64,000 nt of DNA from Paenibacillus glycanilyticus (GTDB taxonomy: Bacteria > Bacillota > Bacilli > Paenibacillales > Paenibacillaceae): contig NZ_JAMBNP010000005.1 in assembly GCF_023715145.1 (NCBI RefSeq), positions 372,001 to 436,000 on the forward strand, read 5' to 3'. This document shows, piece after piece, positions 23,812 through 32,133 of the stretch (positions within the stretch are counted from its first letter, which is position 1; every line of letters begins with the position of its first letter). Position numbers and translations under genes: made by a program. The notes under the pieces were generated by a model, which saw only the letters and a list, made by a program, of their open reading frames with translations, was not told the DNA's origin and did not search any database.

Positions 23812-24912
23812 TTGGATACGGCAGCAGCAGCTTCCTTTCAAAAGGGCAAGCAGCATGGCTACTCGGCCGGATTTCATGCAGGATGGCGGGATGGCGCCTG
23901 CGAATGGGCAAGGTCGGCTTCCATAGCTCCGTTGCCGGCAGTGTTGCCTCTGCGTGTGTTGTATATACCGCAAGGCTCGTTAGGGTTCGACGCGATTGAC
24001 TCCGGTATTATTCAGGCGCTTCAGAGATGTGCCGGCGAGGTGCATGTAGGATCGCAGGAAGGCCTGCTGCAGCAGGCGGCGGCCATTCAGCCGGATATCA
24101 TGCTCGTGTTGAATGGTTTATATACGTTTCCGCCGGATCATCTTGAGCAAGTGGATGCGATCAGGCAGCTCGGAATCAAGACGGTTATCTGGTTTGTGGA
24201 TGATCCTTATATGACGGCCCATACCGTTCAAATTGCGCCCCATTACGATGTTGTACTGACCCATGAGCGCGGCACGGTGGAGCTGTATCGGCAGCAAGGC
24301 TGCCAGCAGGTGTTTCATCTGCCGTTAGCCGCAAATGATGCGGTATTCCGCCCGTTCCGGGCAGCCAAGCAATATGAATATGAGGTCTGCTTTATCGGAG
24401 TCGCCTTCTGGAACCGCGTCGAGCTGATCGATTCGATCGCGGAGCAGCTGTCCCGAAGGAAGCTGTTTATCGCGGGGGGACATTGGGACCGTCTGCAGCG
24501 CTACCCGCTGCTTAAGCCGTTTATTCATCCGGAAGCGATCACGCCGGAAGCGGCAGCCCATTATTATAACGGCTCCAAGATCGTCATCAATCTGCACCGC
24601 ACGGACGTACCCGGGAAAGACAATCAGATTGAGGCGCAGATGCCGGGATTGTCGGTCAATCCAAGGACGTATGACGTATCGGCTTGCGGAACGCTGCAAT
24701 TAACGGATATTCGGGATGATTTGTTTTCCCAATACCGTCCGGGTCGTGAGATTGAGACGTATAACGGCGCGCAAGAGCTGGTGGAGAAGATCGATTATTA
24801 TTTGACCCATGAGGAAGAACGGCTTCGTATTGCCATGAGAGGTTTATATCGGACATTGAGAGAGCATACGATGACGACGAGAATGGCATCGCTATTGAAT
24901 TTATTGACGTAG
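23812..24912 (+). CDS. CgeB-family spore maturation glycosyltransferase-like protein (first copy)
   Basis: 366 residues. The N terminus has the tetrapeptide motif FQKGKQHGYSAGFHAGWRDG (~8-27). The remainder resembles CgeB: IKTVIWFVDDPY (~125-136), APHYDVVLTHE, YEVCFIGVAFWNRVEL, YYNGSKIVINLHR and NPRTYDVSACGTLQLTD, as in the CgeB/spore-maturation branch of GT4-like enzymes. In Bacillus, CgeB takes part in maturing the outermost spore layer under GerE and sigma-K control. TTG 23812 is chosen because AGGAG sits ~10 bases upstream; the in-frame GTG at 23803 is too close to it. A paralogue follows after 11 bases. Confidence 0.78.
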   Translation: MDTAAAASFQKGKQHGYSAGFHAGWRDGACEWARSASIAPLPAVLPLRVLYIPQGSLGFDAIDSGIIQALQRCAGEVHVGSQEGLLQQAAAIQPDIMLVLNGLYTFPPDHLEQVDAIRQLGIKTVIWFVDDPYMTAHTVQIAPHYDVVLTHERGTVELYRQQGCQQVFHLPLAANDAVFRPFRAAKQYEYEVCFIGVAFWNRVELIDSIAEQLSRRKLFIAGGHWDRLQRYPLLKPFIHPEAITPEAAAHYYNGSKIVINLHRTDVPGKDNQIEAQMPGLSVNPRTYDVSACGTLQLTDIRDDLFSQYRPGREIETYNGAQELVEKIDYYLTHEEERLRIAMRGLYRTLREHTMTTRMASLLNLLT

Positions 24913-24923
24913 GAGTGACGAAT

Positions 24924-26087
24924 ATGGCGCCAGGACTCAAAAGGAAGACTGATGAGGAAGCTGGACGGGCGGCAGGTTACCAATTGGGATGGGATCATGG
25001 ATACTGGTATGGGCTATGCGAGGAGGCGATCGGCCGTATTCCGCAGGTAAACCAGGTCTGGCCGGTTCATGCCATGTTTGTGCAGACCGGCAAAGGCTTT
25101 CCTTATTCCCCCATTGACGATGCCGTAAGAGAGACGTTGGCTTCTCTGGTCCAGCGGTTAACCGTTGTGAATGCCACGCAGCCGGTGGCGGAGCTTGCGT
25201 TAACCGATAGGCCGGATGTTGTTATTGTGCTTGACGGTCTGCAGTTTGATGTTGGGCAGATTGCGGCACTGAAAAGTAACGGAATCCGTACGGCGATTTG
25301 GCTCACGGACGATCCGTATTATATGGATATCACAACTTCGATAGTTCCTCATTACGACACGGTGTTTACGCTGGAACGCAACTCGGTGGATTTCTATAAG
25401 CAGCTTGGCTGCCAAAATGTGCACTATCTGCCGTTCTGCTTCCATCCGGGACAATACCGTCCAGCCAACCCCGACCGTTCGAGCCGCAAAGAAATAACGT
25501 TTATTGGCTCTGCTTATTTGAACAGAGTCAGCTATTTCAATGAATTAACGCCTTATCTGGCCGGGAAAGATACTTTAATATCCGGCATCTGGTGGGACCG
25601 TCTGTCCAAATACGACATGCTCCGCTCCAAAATCAAGCTGAACCACTGGATGGGTCCGGCAGAAACCGCCTTAACTTATAATGCTTCCCAGATCGTCATT
25701 AATATGCACCGGGCGCATGATGATGCCTTGTATAACAGCAACCGGATTGGATTAACGGCGGTGTCGCCAAATCCGCGCACCTTCGAAATTGCCGCCTGCG
25801 CCGTGCTGCAGGTATGCGATACGCGTGACGATCTCGCTTCGTTTTTCAAGCCTGGGGTGGAGATCGTCACGTATTCCTCGCCGTCCGAGCTGGTGGAGAA
25901 GATGGAATATTACCTGAAGCATGAGGATGAACGCAAACAAATTGCTCTTCGCGGCATGTACCGGGCTTTCCGGGATCATACGTACGCGAATCGTCTTTCT
26001 GCCATGCTGTCGATTTTATTCCCCATAACTCCTCCATCTCTCCCTATATTAAATAGACCAGCGGAGCAGAACGCCAGATTGGGTTAA
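24924..26087 (+). CDS. CgeB-family spore maturation glycosyltransferase-like protein (second copy)
   Basis: 387 residues, a paralogue of the preceding gene. It shares IRTAIWLTDDPYYMD, VPHYDTVFTLERNS, KEITFIGSAYLNRVSYF, TYNASQIVINMHRAHD and NPRTFEIAACAVLQVCDTRDDL. The N terminus carries the motif EEAGRAAGYQLGWDHGYWYG (~12-31). ATG 24924 has TAGGAGTGA 6-9 bases upstream; the in-frame GTG at 24915 lies inside that box. The 3' end overlaps the convergent fabH by 39 bases, and the last ~20 residues (PPSLPILNRPAEQNARLG) look like read-on. A spore outer-layer glycosylation role is inferred from CgeB and context. Confidence 0.78.
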   Translation: MAPGLKRKTDEEAGRAAGYQLGWDHGYWYGLCEEAIGRIPQVNQVWPVHAMFVQTGKGFPYSPIDDAVRETLASLVQRLTVVNATQPVAELALTDRPDVVIVLDGLQFDVGQIAALKSNGIRTAIWLTDDPYYMDITTSIVPHYDTVFTLERNSVDFYKQLGCQNVHYLPFCFHPGQYRPANPDRSSRKEITFIGSAYLNRVSYFNELTPYLAGKDTLISGIWWDRLSKYDMLRSKIKLNHWMGPAETALTYNASQIVINMHRAHDDALYNSNRIGLTAVSPNPRTFEIAACAVLQVCDTRDDLASFFKPGVEIVTYSSPSELVEKMEYYLKHEDERKQIALRGMYRAFRDHTYANRLSAMLSILFPITPPSLPILNRPAEQNARLG

Positions 26088-27044
26088 TCCGCCGCCAAAG
26101 CCATAGAGCAGCAGCAGATGTCCAGGCAACACGCGGCCGTCCTGGACAGCGGCATCAAGAGCAAGCGGAATGGAAGCTGCCGATGTATTGCCGTAACGCT
26201 CAATGCTGGACAGAGCCTGCTGCTCGCTTATGCCGGTCCGATCGCACAAGGCGTCAATGATGCGCTGATTGGCGTTGTGGGGCACAAACCAGTTGATTTG
26301 GGATGGTTCATATCCGCTGTCCCGCAGTAATTCCGTAATGCCTTCCGATACGTGGCTGAGAGCCCATTTGTACACTTCGCGGCCATTTTGCACAATGCGG
26401 CTCGTTGTATCGATGTCCGCCGCGTTAATGGAAGGGGACAAGCCGCTCCGGTATACATGATGCCCGCCAGCGCCTTCCGTATGGGAAGAGATGGCCAGAA
26501 TGTCGCCTTCGGCAGCCGTTCCTGCTTCCATCAATATAGCGCCTGCCCCGTCACCAAAGAGGATGCAGGTCGTCCGGTCCTCGTAATTCGTTACTTTGGA
26601 CAAGGTTTCCCCGCCGATTACCAGAATTTTACGGTAAACGCCGGAGAGGAGCAGACCGTTCGCCAATTGGATCGCCGAGGTAAATCCCGCGCAAGCCGCT
26701 TGAATATCAATGGCCCCGCTATGCTTGATGCCAAGTCCAGCCTGCACCTGCGCCGCTACGCTTGGGATTACGTTATCCGGGGTAGAGGTGGCGACAATAA
26801 TATAATCAACGTCTTCGACTTGAACACCGTAACGCTCCTGCATATTCCGTACTGCCCGGATACATAAATCGCTTGTATATTGGTCATCCGCAGCAATGCG
26901 CCGTTCCTGAATGCCGGTACGCTGCACAATCCATTCGTCCGAAGTATCAACCATTCGTTCCAAATCCGCGTTAGACAAAATTTTATCAGGCGTATAAGTG
27001 CCAATGGCGGTAATAGCTGCATTGGATTGCAGATGCTTTTCCAT
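26049..27044 (-). CDS. fabH: 3-oxoacyl-ACP synthase III (FabH)
   Basis: 331 residues of ketoacyl-ACP synthase III, which condenses acetyl- or branched acyl-CoA with malonyl-ACP to start fatty acid synthesis. The catalytic triad is visible: Cys118 in AACAGF, His256 in PHNANQR and Asn286 in YGNTSAAS. TSDEWIVQRTGI is the usual N-terminal signature and GFGGGLTQSG the C-terminal one. The ATG has AGAGGAGC at 7-base spacing. A sigma-A-like promoter and FapR-like operator lie upstream. It stands alone without other fab genes, suggesting an extra FabH that sets branched-chain starter use. Its 3' end overlaps the CgeB gene. Confidence 0.92.
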   Translation of the reverse strand: MEKHLQSNAAITAIGTYTPDKILSNADLERMVDTSDEWIVQRTGIQERRIAADDQYTSDLCIRAVRNMQERYGVQVEDVDYIIVATSTPDNVIPSVAAQVQAGLGIKHSGAIDIQAACAGFTSAIQLANGLLLSGVYRKILVIGGETLSKVTNYEDRTTCILFGDGAGAILMEAGTAAEGDILAISSHTEGAGGHHVYRSGLSPSINAADIDTTSRIVQNGREVYKWALSHVSEGITELLRDSGYEPSQINWFVPHNANQRIIDALCDRTGISEQQALSSIERYGNTSAASIPLALDAAVQDGRVLPGHLLLLYGFGGGLTQSGVLLRWSI

Positions 27045-27070
27045 AGTAAACAGCTCCTCTGTTTTTATTG

Positions 27071-27089
27071 TTGGTACCAGGTACTAATA
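27071..27089 (-). promoter_or_regulatory. FapR-like operator of fabH
   Basis: On the minus strand it reads TATTAGTACCTGGTACCAA, close to the inverted-repeat operator of FapR, the malonyl-CoA-responsive repressor of Bacillus lipid genes. It lies just downstream of the -10 box, over the likely start of transcription. Confidence 0.65.
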
Positions 27090-27098
27090 CTTGATATT

Positions 27099-27127
27099 AA
27101 ATTACTGAAATTGAACGGATTTGTCAA
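27099..27127 (-). promoter_or_regulatory. Sigma-A-like promoter of fabH
   Basis: On the minus strand TTGACA (27122-27127) and TAATTT (27099-27104) are separated by exactly 17 bases, with the FapR-like operator immediately downstream. Confidence 0.6.
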
Positions 27128-27213
27128 GCTTTATGTCGGATAGGTTCTTCATAACCGAGCACAATAAGAAACGGGTCAAAGCCTAACTAAACGAATGGAG
27201 GAGTGGCGAGTTC

Positions 27214-28071
27214 ATGAGAAACAAATTCATTCTTCTTACAGCAAGTGTGGCTTTAGCAACGACGTTAGCGGGATGCGCGGCAAATCAGGGAGGAATCGGG
27301 AACAAAAATTTCCAGCCGAACAGCGTGCGTTATGATGCTAACGGAAATGGGATCCGTAATCTGGCAGCTCCGGGAACATTGAACAACAAGCGTTTCGCGA
27401 ACGATCAAATGAACGAAATGAACCGCGTCAATGGCCGCCGTCTCAACAGCAACAACATCGTTGGCAGTCATAAAAATTATAAAATGGAAATGAGCGATGA
27501 GATTGCGAAGCGGCTGGTCGCCATGAACACGGTAAAAACAGCCAATGTCATGCTGACGGACAATAATGCTTATATTGCCGTATCCTTCGAAGATCATACG
27601 CGCGGCTTAAGCGCAAAAAGCTACAGCCGCACGAATCTGAGCAGCCCGATTACCGATACGAACCGTCGCATGAACGGCACGTACGGAACGAACGGGAAAT
27701 ACGGCATGAACGGCATGAATGGCACGTTTGGCATGAATCCCGCGATGGACGGTCATTCTAATAACAACGGTATGCGTGGCTTGAGCACTACTGAAACCGG
27801 CGAAAGCCGTCTGACAGAAAAAATCAAAAGCGATATCGCTGCCGAAGTTAAGCGTCTGCATCCATCGGTTCAGCATGTTTACGTATCCGCAAACCCGGAT
27901 TTTGTGGACCGCATGAACAGCTATATGGGCGACGTCCGTCTTGGCCATCCCATTCAAGGCTTCGTATCCGAATTTAATGCGATGGTCGAACGGATCTTCC
28001 CGGCCAATGCCACGCATTTGAGCGCGAAGAACACGAAGCATACCACTCCGTATATTTACGATCACCGCTAA
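27214..28071 (+). CDS. YhcN/YlaJ-family sporulation lipoprotein
   Basis: 285 residues. A lipoprotein signal ends in LAGC (Cys21). The mature protein begins with an Asn-rich spacer, then a conserved domain (~90-135; SDEIAKRLVAMNTVKTANVMLTDNNAYIAVSF) and a second part (~200-270; IKSDIAAEVKRLHPSVQHVYVSANPDFVDRM). This matches the YhcN/YlaJ family, found in the inner spore membrane and needed for normal germination or outgrowth in Bacillus. Between them is a Gly/Asn/Met-rich stretch with repeated GMNG-type units (~150-180). GGAGGAG precedes the ATG. It is followed by gerE on the other strand. Confidence 0.85.
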   Translation: MRNKFILLTASVALATTLAGCAANQGGIGNKNFQPNSVRYDANGNGIRNLAAPGTLNNKRFANDQMNEMNRVNGRRLNSNNIVGSHKNYKMEMSDEIAKRLVAMNTVKTANVMLTDNNAYIAVSFEDHTRGLSAKSYSRTNLSSPITDTNRRMNGTYGTNGKYGMNGMNGTFGMNPAMDGHSNNNGMRGLSTTETGESRLTEKIKSDIAAEVKRLHPSVQHVYVSANPDFVDRMNSYMGDVRLGHPIQGFVSEFNAMVERIFPANATHLSAKNTKHTTPYIYDHR

Positions 28072-28085
28072 TAAAGGAATATAAA

Positions 28086-28118
28086 CAAAAAAAAGGGCCC
28101 GCTTGCGAAAGCGGGCCT
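28086..28118. terminator. Terminator between the yhcN-like gene and gerE
   Basis: GGCCCGCTT...AAAGCGGGCC forms a GC-rich hairpin. Nine A precede it on the plus strand, so the T-run is on the minus strand, favouring termination of gerE transcripts; the hairpin may also end the lipoprotein transcript. Confidence 0.75.
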
Positions 28119-28230
28119 GTCCTAGAAATGGTATCAACTGTGGGGTTGATGCATATGATTGTATCGAATAAACCTTAGTCTAAGATTAAAGAACTTTGTC
28201 GAAATTGAAACAATGTGACTACATAGTAAA

Positions 28231-28259
28231 TCCCCGCTCCTTCCAGGAAGGTGCGGGGA
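28231..28259. other. Hairpin downstream of gerE
   Basis: TCCCCGC-CCTTCC pairs with GGAAGG-GCGGGGA. It lies 33 bases after the gerE stop and has only a weak T-run; it may stabilise the 3' end or act as a first weak terminator. Confidence 0.4.
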
Positions 28260-28291
28260 AACTAGAATAGCCCAAATCATGAATGGGATGG

Positions 28292-28516
28292 TTAGATTTG
28301 TAACTCCCCAAGCTTGATCAGCTCGACAACCGCTTGCGAACGACCTTTAACATTTAACTTTTGCATGACATTCGAAATATGGTTGCGGACGGTTTTTTCG
28401 CTGATAAATAATTGCTGCGCAATGTCTCTAGTTGTTTTGTCCTGCACCAGCAGCTCAAATACCTCGCGTTCACGATGCGTTAATAAAAACTTGCTCTTAT
28501 GGTCGCTACCCTTCAA
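28292..28516 (-). CDS. gerE: Spore coat transcription regulator GerE
   Basis: 74 residues, the same length as Bacillus subtilis GerE and very similar by eye. LLTHREREVFELLVQDKTT, then ISEKTVRNHISNVMQKLNVKG and RSQAVVELIKLGEL make the LuxR-type helix-turn-helix with no receiver domain. GerE is the last mother-cell regulator and controls late coat genes and the cge genes together with sigma-K. TTG 28516 is preferred over GTG 28525 because AAGGAGG lies 10 bases before the TTG and only 1 before the GTG; the resulting N terminus also aligns with known GerE. Its promoter region has a perfect sigma-K -10 box. Confidence 0.95.
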   Translation of the reverse strand: MKGSDHKSKFLLTHREREVFELLVQDKTTRDIAQQLFISEKTVRNHISNVMQKLNVKGRSQAVVELIKLGELQI

Positions 28517-28578
28517 GTTTGTCACCCCTCCTTGCTCGGGTTTTTATGGTTTAACAAGGTTAAGGGATACAGTCAAAT

Positions 28579-28606
28579 TATAGTATGAATCGGCTATAGT
28601 AATGGT
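28579..28606 (-). promoter_or_regulatory. Sigma-K-like promoter of gerE
   Basis: On the minus strand AC (28605-28606), 17 bases, then CATACTATA (28579-28587) matches the sigma-K pattern AC, 16-17 bases, CATAnnnTA. gerE is a known sigma-K target in Bacillus. Confidence 0.65.
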
Positions 28607-28640
28607 GCTGTATGTAGGGAAAATGGGCGCTTAATAAAAA

Positions 28641-28690
28641 GAAGGGCTGTCCTCCGGTCATATCCGATGACCTGGGGGACAGCCCTTCCT
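28641..28690 (-). terminator. Terminator after catalase
   Basis: GAAGGGCTGTCC (28641-28652) pairs with GGACAGCCCTTC (28677-28688) with an inner GGTCAT/ATGACC stem. It lies just past the catalase stop; on the minus strand TTTTTATTAAG follows. Confidence 0.75.
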
Positions 28691-28705
28691 GTTTGCTGTG
28701 GCTTG

Positions 28706-30334
28706 TTAATACCCGTCTGTTTGGTGACCCAGCTCCTCGGCGATTTCCATGCCCTCGCGTGCGGGGAAGGTGCCTTCGTGATCGGATTTCATGGCGGCCG
28801 ATTTCTTGATCGCTTCTGCGACAAGGCGGCCGTACTCCGGATCTGCCTGGGTCAGATTCGTCAGCATCTTCTCCTGAATAACAGGCGCGCAGGTGGACAG
28901 CGCATCCCCCAGATTATGAATAAGCTCGTCGCGTTCCCACTGCTCCAGCTTCCGGAACGTATCGCCGGCCTGGGCGTAGTCATTGGTCCTGTCGATCGTT
29001 TGTTTAACGAGGCTAGCCTCGTAATGCGGCTCATGCGGTTTGCCGGAAGGCTCCGCTTCTGTCAGTCCGTTCAAGCTTGAGGGCTCATAGTTGATATGCG
29101 GATTTTGTCCTGGAGCGACATCCACATAGAAGGCCATTTGGCCGTCGCGCTGATTGGTTGCCGCGCGCTTCTTCGGCGCGTTGATCGGCAGCTGCAGATA
29201 GTTCGAGCCAACGCGGTAGCGCTGGGTATCGGAGTAGGATAAGGTGCGACCCTGCAGCATTTTATCATCGGAAAAATCAAGGCCGTCCACGAGAACGCCG
29301 GTGCCAAATGCCGCCTGCTCGACCTCGGCAAAATAGTTTTCCGGATTTTTGTTCAGCACCATCTTGCCCACCGCCACCATCGGGAATTGCTCCTCCGGCC
29401 ACAGCTTCGTATCGTCGAGCGGGTCGAAATCCAGCTCCGGATGCTCGCCGTCCTCCATCATTTGAACCTTCAGCTCCCAGGAAGGGAAGTTGCCCCGTTC
29501 AATCGCTTCAAACAGATCCTGCGTGGCATGATTGAAGTTCTTCGCCTGAATCTCTTCGGCTTCCGCTTGAGTCAGGTTTTTGATGCCTTGCTGCGGATCC
29601 CAATGATATTTGACCAGCACGGCTTCCCCATTGGCATTTACCCATTTGTATGTATTCACGCCGGAGCCTTGCATCTGGCGATAGTTCGCCGGAATGCCCC
29701 ATGGCGAGAACAGGAACGTAATCATATGGGTCGCTTCCGGCGAATTCGAGACAAAGTCGAAGAAGCGTTCCATGGATTGAAGATTGGTGACCGGATCGGG
29801 CTTGAAGGCATGCACCATATCGGGGAACTTCATGGCATCGCGGATGAAGAAGATCTTCAGGTTATTGCCGACCAGATCCCAGTTGCCGTCCTCGGTATAA
29901 AATTTGGTTGCAAAGCCCCGCGGATCCCGGAGCGTCTCCGGCGAATGCCCGCCGTGGATCACGCTGGAGAAGCGGACAAACACAGGGGTCTGCTTGCCTT
30001 TCTCCTGGAACAGCTTGGCTCTCGTATATTTGCTGATCGGCTCGCCGCCGAATGTTCCGTAAGCCTCGAAATAGCCGTGAGCGCCCGCACCGCGGGCATG
30101 GACGACACGCTCAGGCACGCGTTCCCGGTCAAAGTGAGTGATTTTCTCGATAAATTGATAGTTTTCAAGCGTTGCCGGGCCCCTATTGCCCACTGTTCTC
30201 GTATTCTGATTGTTGGATACCGGATGACCTTGTCTTGTCGTCAGCGTCAAATCCGTTTCGCCTGCCGCTTTGCGGTTATCCGTTGACCCGCCAGCGCCTG
30301 TCGCATTTGTGCCGGTTGTATCATTTGCAGACAT
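28706..30334 (-). CDS. Monofunctional haem catalase
   Basis: 542 residues of a small-subunit catalase that breaks down hydrogen peroxide. Catalytic His79 lies in [11 protein letters not shown], the distal Asn in [14 protein letters not shown], and the proximal haem Tyr in [14 protein letters not shown] (~363). The Thr/Gly/Asn-rich first ~30 residues are a flexible extension. The total length and the [19 protein letters not shown] start resemble the spore catalase KatX, and the gene lies beside gerE, so a spore protective role is possible but not proven; vegetative KatA-type is the alternative. GGAGGAAAGG precedes the ATG. Confidence 0.9.
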   Translation of the reverse strand: MSANDTTGTNATGAGGSTDNRKAAGETDLTLTTRQGHPVSNNQNTRTVGNRGPATLENYQFIEKITHFDRERVPERVVHARGAGAHGYFEAYGTFGGEPISKYTRAKLFQEKGKQTPVFVRFSSVIHGGHSPETLRDPRGFATKFYTEDGNWDLVGNNLKIFFIRDAMKFPDMVHAFKPDPVTNLQSMERFFDFVSNSPEATHMITFLFSPWGIPANYRQMQGSGVNTYKWVNANGEAVLVKYHWDPQQGIKNLTQAEAEEIQAKNFNHATQDLFEAIERGNFPSWELKVQMMEDGEHPELDFDPLDDTKLWPEEQFPMVAVGKMVLNKNPENYFAEVEQAAFGTGVLVDGLDFSDDKMLQGRTLSYSDTQRYRVGSNYLQLPINAPKKRAATNQRDGQMAFYVDVAPGQNPHINYEPSSLNGLTEAEPSGKPHEPHYEASLVKQTIDRTNDYAQAGDTFRKLEQWERDELIHNLGDALSTCAPVIQEKMLTNLTQADPEYGRLVAEAIKKSAAMKSDHEGTFPAREGMEIAEELGHQTDGY

Positions 30335-30522
30335 TCTGACCTTTCCTCCATTTCCAAATTCAAGTTAAATTAGCCGTTTACTCCAGTACTATTCCTCATT
30401 CCAAACGAGATTATGAAAAAGATTGGAAACCGTCCCGATGGCCTATCCCCCTATTCAAGCGCTGTGGTGCGTAGTACTGTATATAGAAAACATCCCGCAT
30501 GGATGGGGAAAGGACGAGAATC

Positions 30523-32133
30523 ATGAACATATTGATCGTTGATGATGAGCCGCGGCATCTGAGAGGCATGGCCGGCATGGTTCAATCGATGCGTCCGGAT
30601 GCGAGGGTTACGACGGCGAAGGACGGAGAAGCCGCTCTTGCCCTTGTTAGAGAAGAGCAGCCTGACGTGGTGCTAAGCGATATCCAGATGCCGAATCTGG
30701 ACGGGCTGGCGTTCCTTCAGAAGCTGAAGGAAGAAGAGCTGAAGTCCAAAGTGGTCATGGTATCCGCCTACAATTTGTTTGAATATGCCCAGACGGCCAT
30801 TCGCCACGGAGCTTACGACTATTTGCTCAAGCCTGTTGATAGGGACAAGGTGGAGCTTCTGCTGCAGCGGCTGGACCAGCAGCTTGCGGAGGAAGAGAGG
30901 GAACGCGGCGAATCGGCCGAGATGAAGCAAAGGCTTGAGCTTGCCGCTTCTGCTTACCGGAGCCGGCTGCTTCATCAATGGCTGAGCGGCGAGCTGCCGT
31001 CAGAAGCTTTGGAAGAGCTGAAGGAATGGCCGCTGCTAACCCGGATGAATGCGCTAATTCTGACGGAAATAAGAGGCTCGGAGCAGCTTCAGGCGCAGGC
31101 CCTTGCGGAACAGCTCGAGCAGCGGATGTCCGCGATCGGGGATGTCTGCGTATTCCCTCTGCAGACCGTTCCAATAGAGAACATCCGGCTTGTTTCCGTG
31201 CTGAAGCTTGAGTGTCCCTCTGGCTTGCGGAAGAAAGAGCTGCGCAGCACCTTGATGGGACTGACGAAGGAGTGGAGAAGCTGCGGCTTTGCGTCTCATG
31301 GCGTCGCAACGGTTGATGAGCATGAGCAGAACCTGTCGGTGTCGGAAGGGCAAGCGCCAACAATGTACCTGCAGGCCGAAGAAGCCTTGAATTACGCGTT
31401 CTACGAGGAATGGGAAAGCGTTGTTGTCTTCGATCAGGCGTTGGGGACGACAAGCGGCGTATTCCAACTGGACGGCGAGCTGCTGTTTGAAGTTCTGCAG
31501 GAGCCATCTCTGGCTAAGGCGGAAGCGATGTGCAGGGAAGCCTTCGCCAACCTCGCCTCGCAAGGGCGTACAGAGCCAAAGCTGATGAAAAATTATGCGT
31601 CTCTGACGCTGATGAAGCTGAAGAGCCGGACCTCCGGCATCATAGAGCAACAGGTTGGAAGCGCTCTCGCAGGCACGGCATCTTCCGATATTCCGGCATG
31701 CTTGACCAGCGCAAAGCTGATGGAGCTGATGCTAGGCAGCCTGGCGGACGTGCACAAATCGCTGACGGAACGGAAGCAGGGAAGCGGCGAGCTTGCGGTA
31801 GAGCAATGTCTCGGCTGGATTCAGTCGCATTTTGCGCAGGACCTGACGCTCGAGATGGCGGCGGAGCAGTTTCATTTCAATCCATCCTACTTCAGCACCT
31901 TGATGAAAAGCCGTACCGGCCGCTCGTTCTCCGATCATCTGACGGAAGCGCGCATGCGGGAGGCGAAGGAGCTGCTGGCGGGCGGACGGCACAAAATCTA
32001 TGAAATCGCGGAGCGCTGCGGCTACCGGGACACCAAATATTTTACCCGGATCTTTAAGAAGCAGGTTGGCTTGTCGCCGGAGGCTTATAAGCATACGCAG
32101 CGTCCGCAGGCAGGGAGTGGGGATAAGTCATGA
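30523..32133 (+). CDS. Response regulator with AraC-type DNA-binding domain (YesN-like)
   Basis: 536 residues. The receiver domain covers residues 1-120, with acidic pocket VDDEP (6-10), phospho-acceptor Asp53 in VLSDIQMPNLDG, Ser in VMVSAY and Lys in LLKPVD. A long linker follows, and the C-terminal AraC double HTH (~435-530) includes MAAEQFHFNPSYFSTLMKS and IAERCGYRDTKYFTRIFKKQVG. Preferred start ATG 30523 has AAAGGA at 8-9 bases; ATG 30499 lacks one. It overlaps the sensor kinase gene by ATGA. In Bacillales such pairs switch on neighbouring sugar transporters; here the GH127 operon downstream is the likely target. Confidence 0.88.
   Translation: MNILIVDDEPRHLRGMAGMVQSMRPDARVTTAKDGEAALALVREEQPDVVLSDIQMPNLDGLAFLQKLKEEELKSKVVMVSAYNLFEYAQTAIRHGAYDYLLKPVDRDKVELLLQRLDQQLAEEERERGESAEMKQRLELAASAYRSRLLHQWLSGELPSEALEELKEWPLLTRMNALILTEIRGSEQLQAQALAEQLEQRMSAIGDVCVFPLQTVPIENIRLVSVLKLECPSGLRKKELRSTLMGLTKEWRSCGFASHGVATVDEHEQNLSVSEGQAPTMYLQAEEALNYAFYEEWESVVVFDQALGTTSGVFQLDGELLFEVLQEPSLAKAEAMCREAFANLASQGRTEPKLMKNYASLTLMKLKSRTSGIIEQQVGSALAGTASSDIPACLTSAKLMELMLGSLADVHKSLTERKQGSGELAVEQCLGWIQSHFAQDLTLEMAAEQFHFNPSYFSTLMKSRTGRSFSDHLTEARMREAKELLAGGRHKIYEIAERCGYRDTKYFTRIFKKQVGLSPEAYKHTQRPQAGSGDKS

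Noticed and set aside
29387..30286. 299-codon plus-strand ORF
   Set aside because: Antisense to a full-length, motif-complete catalase.
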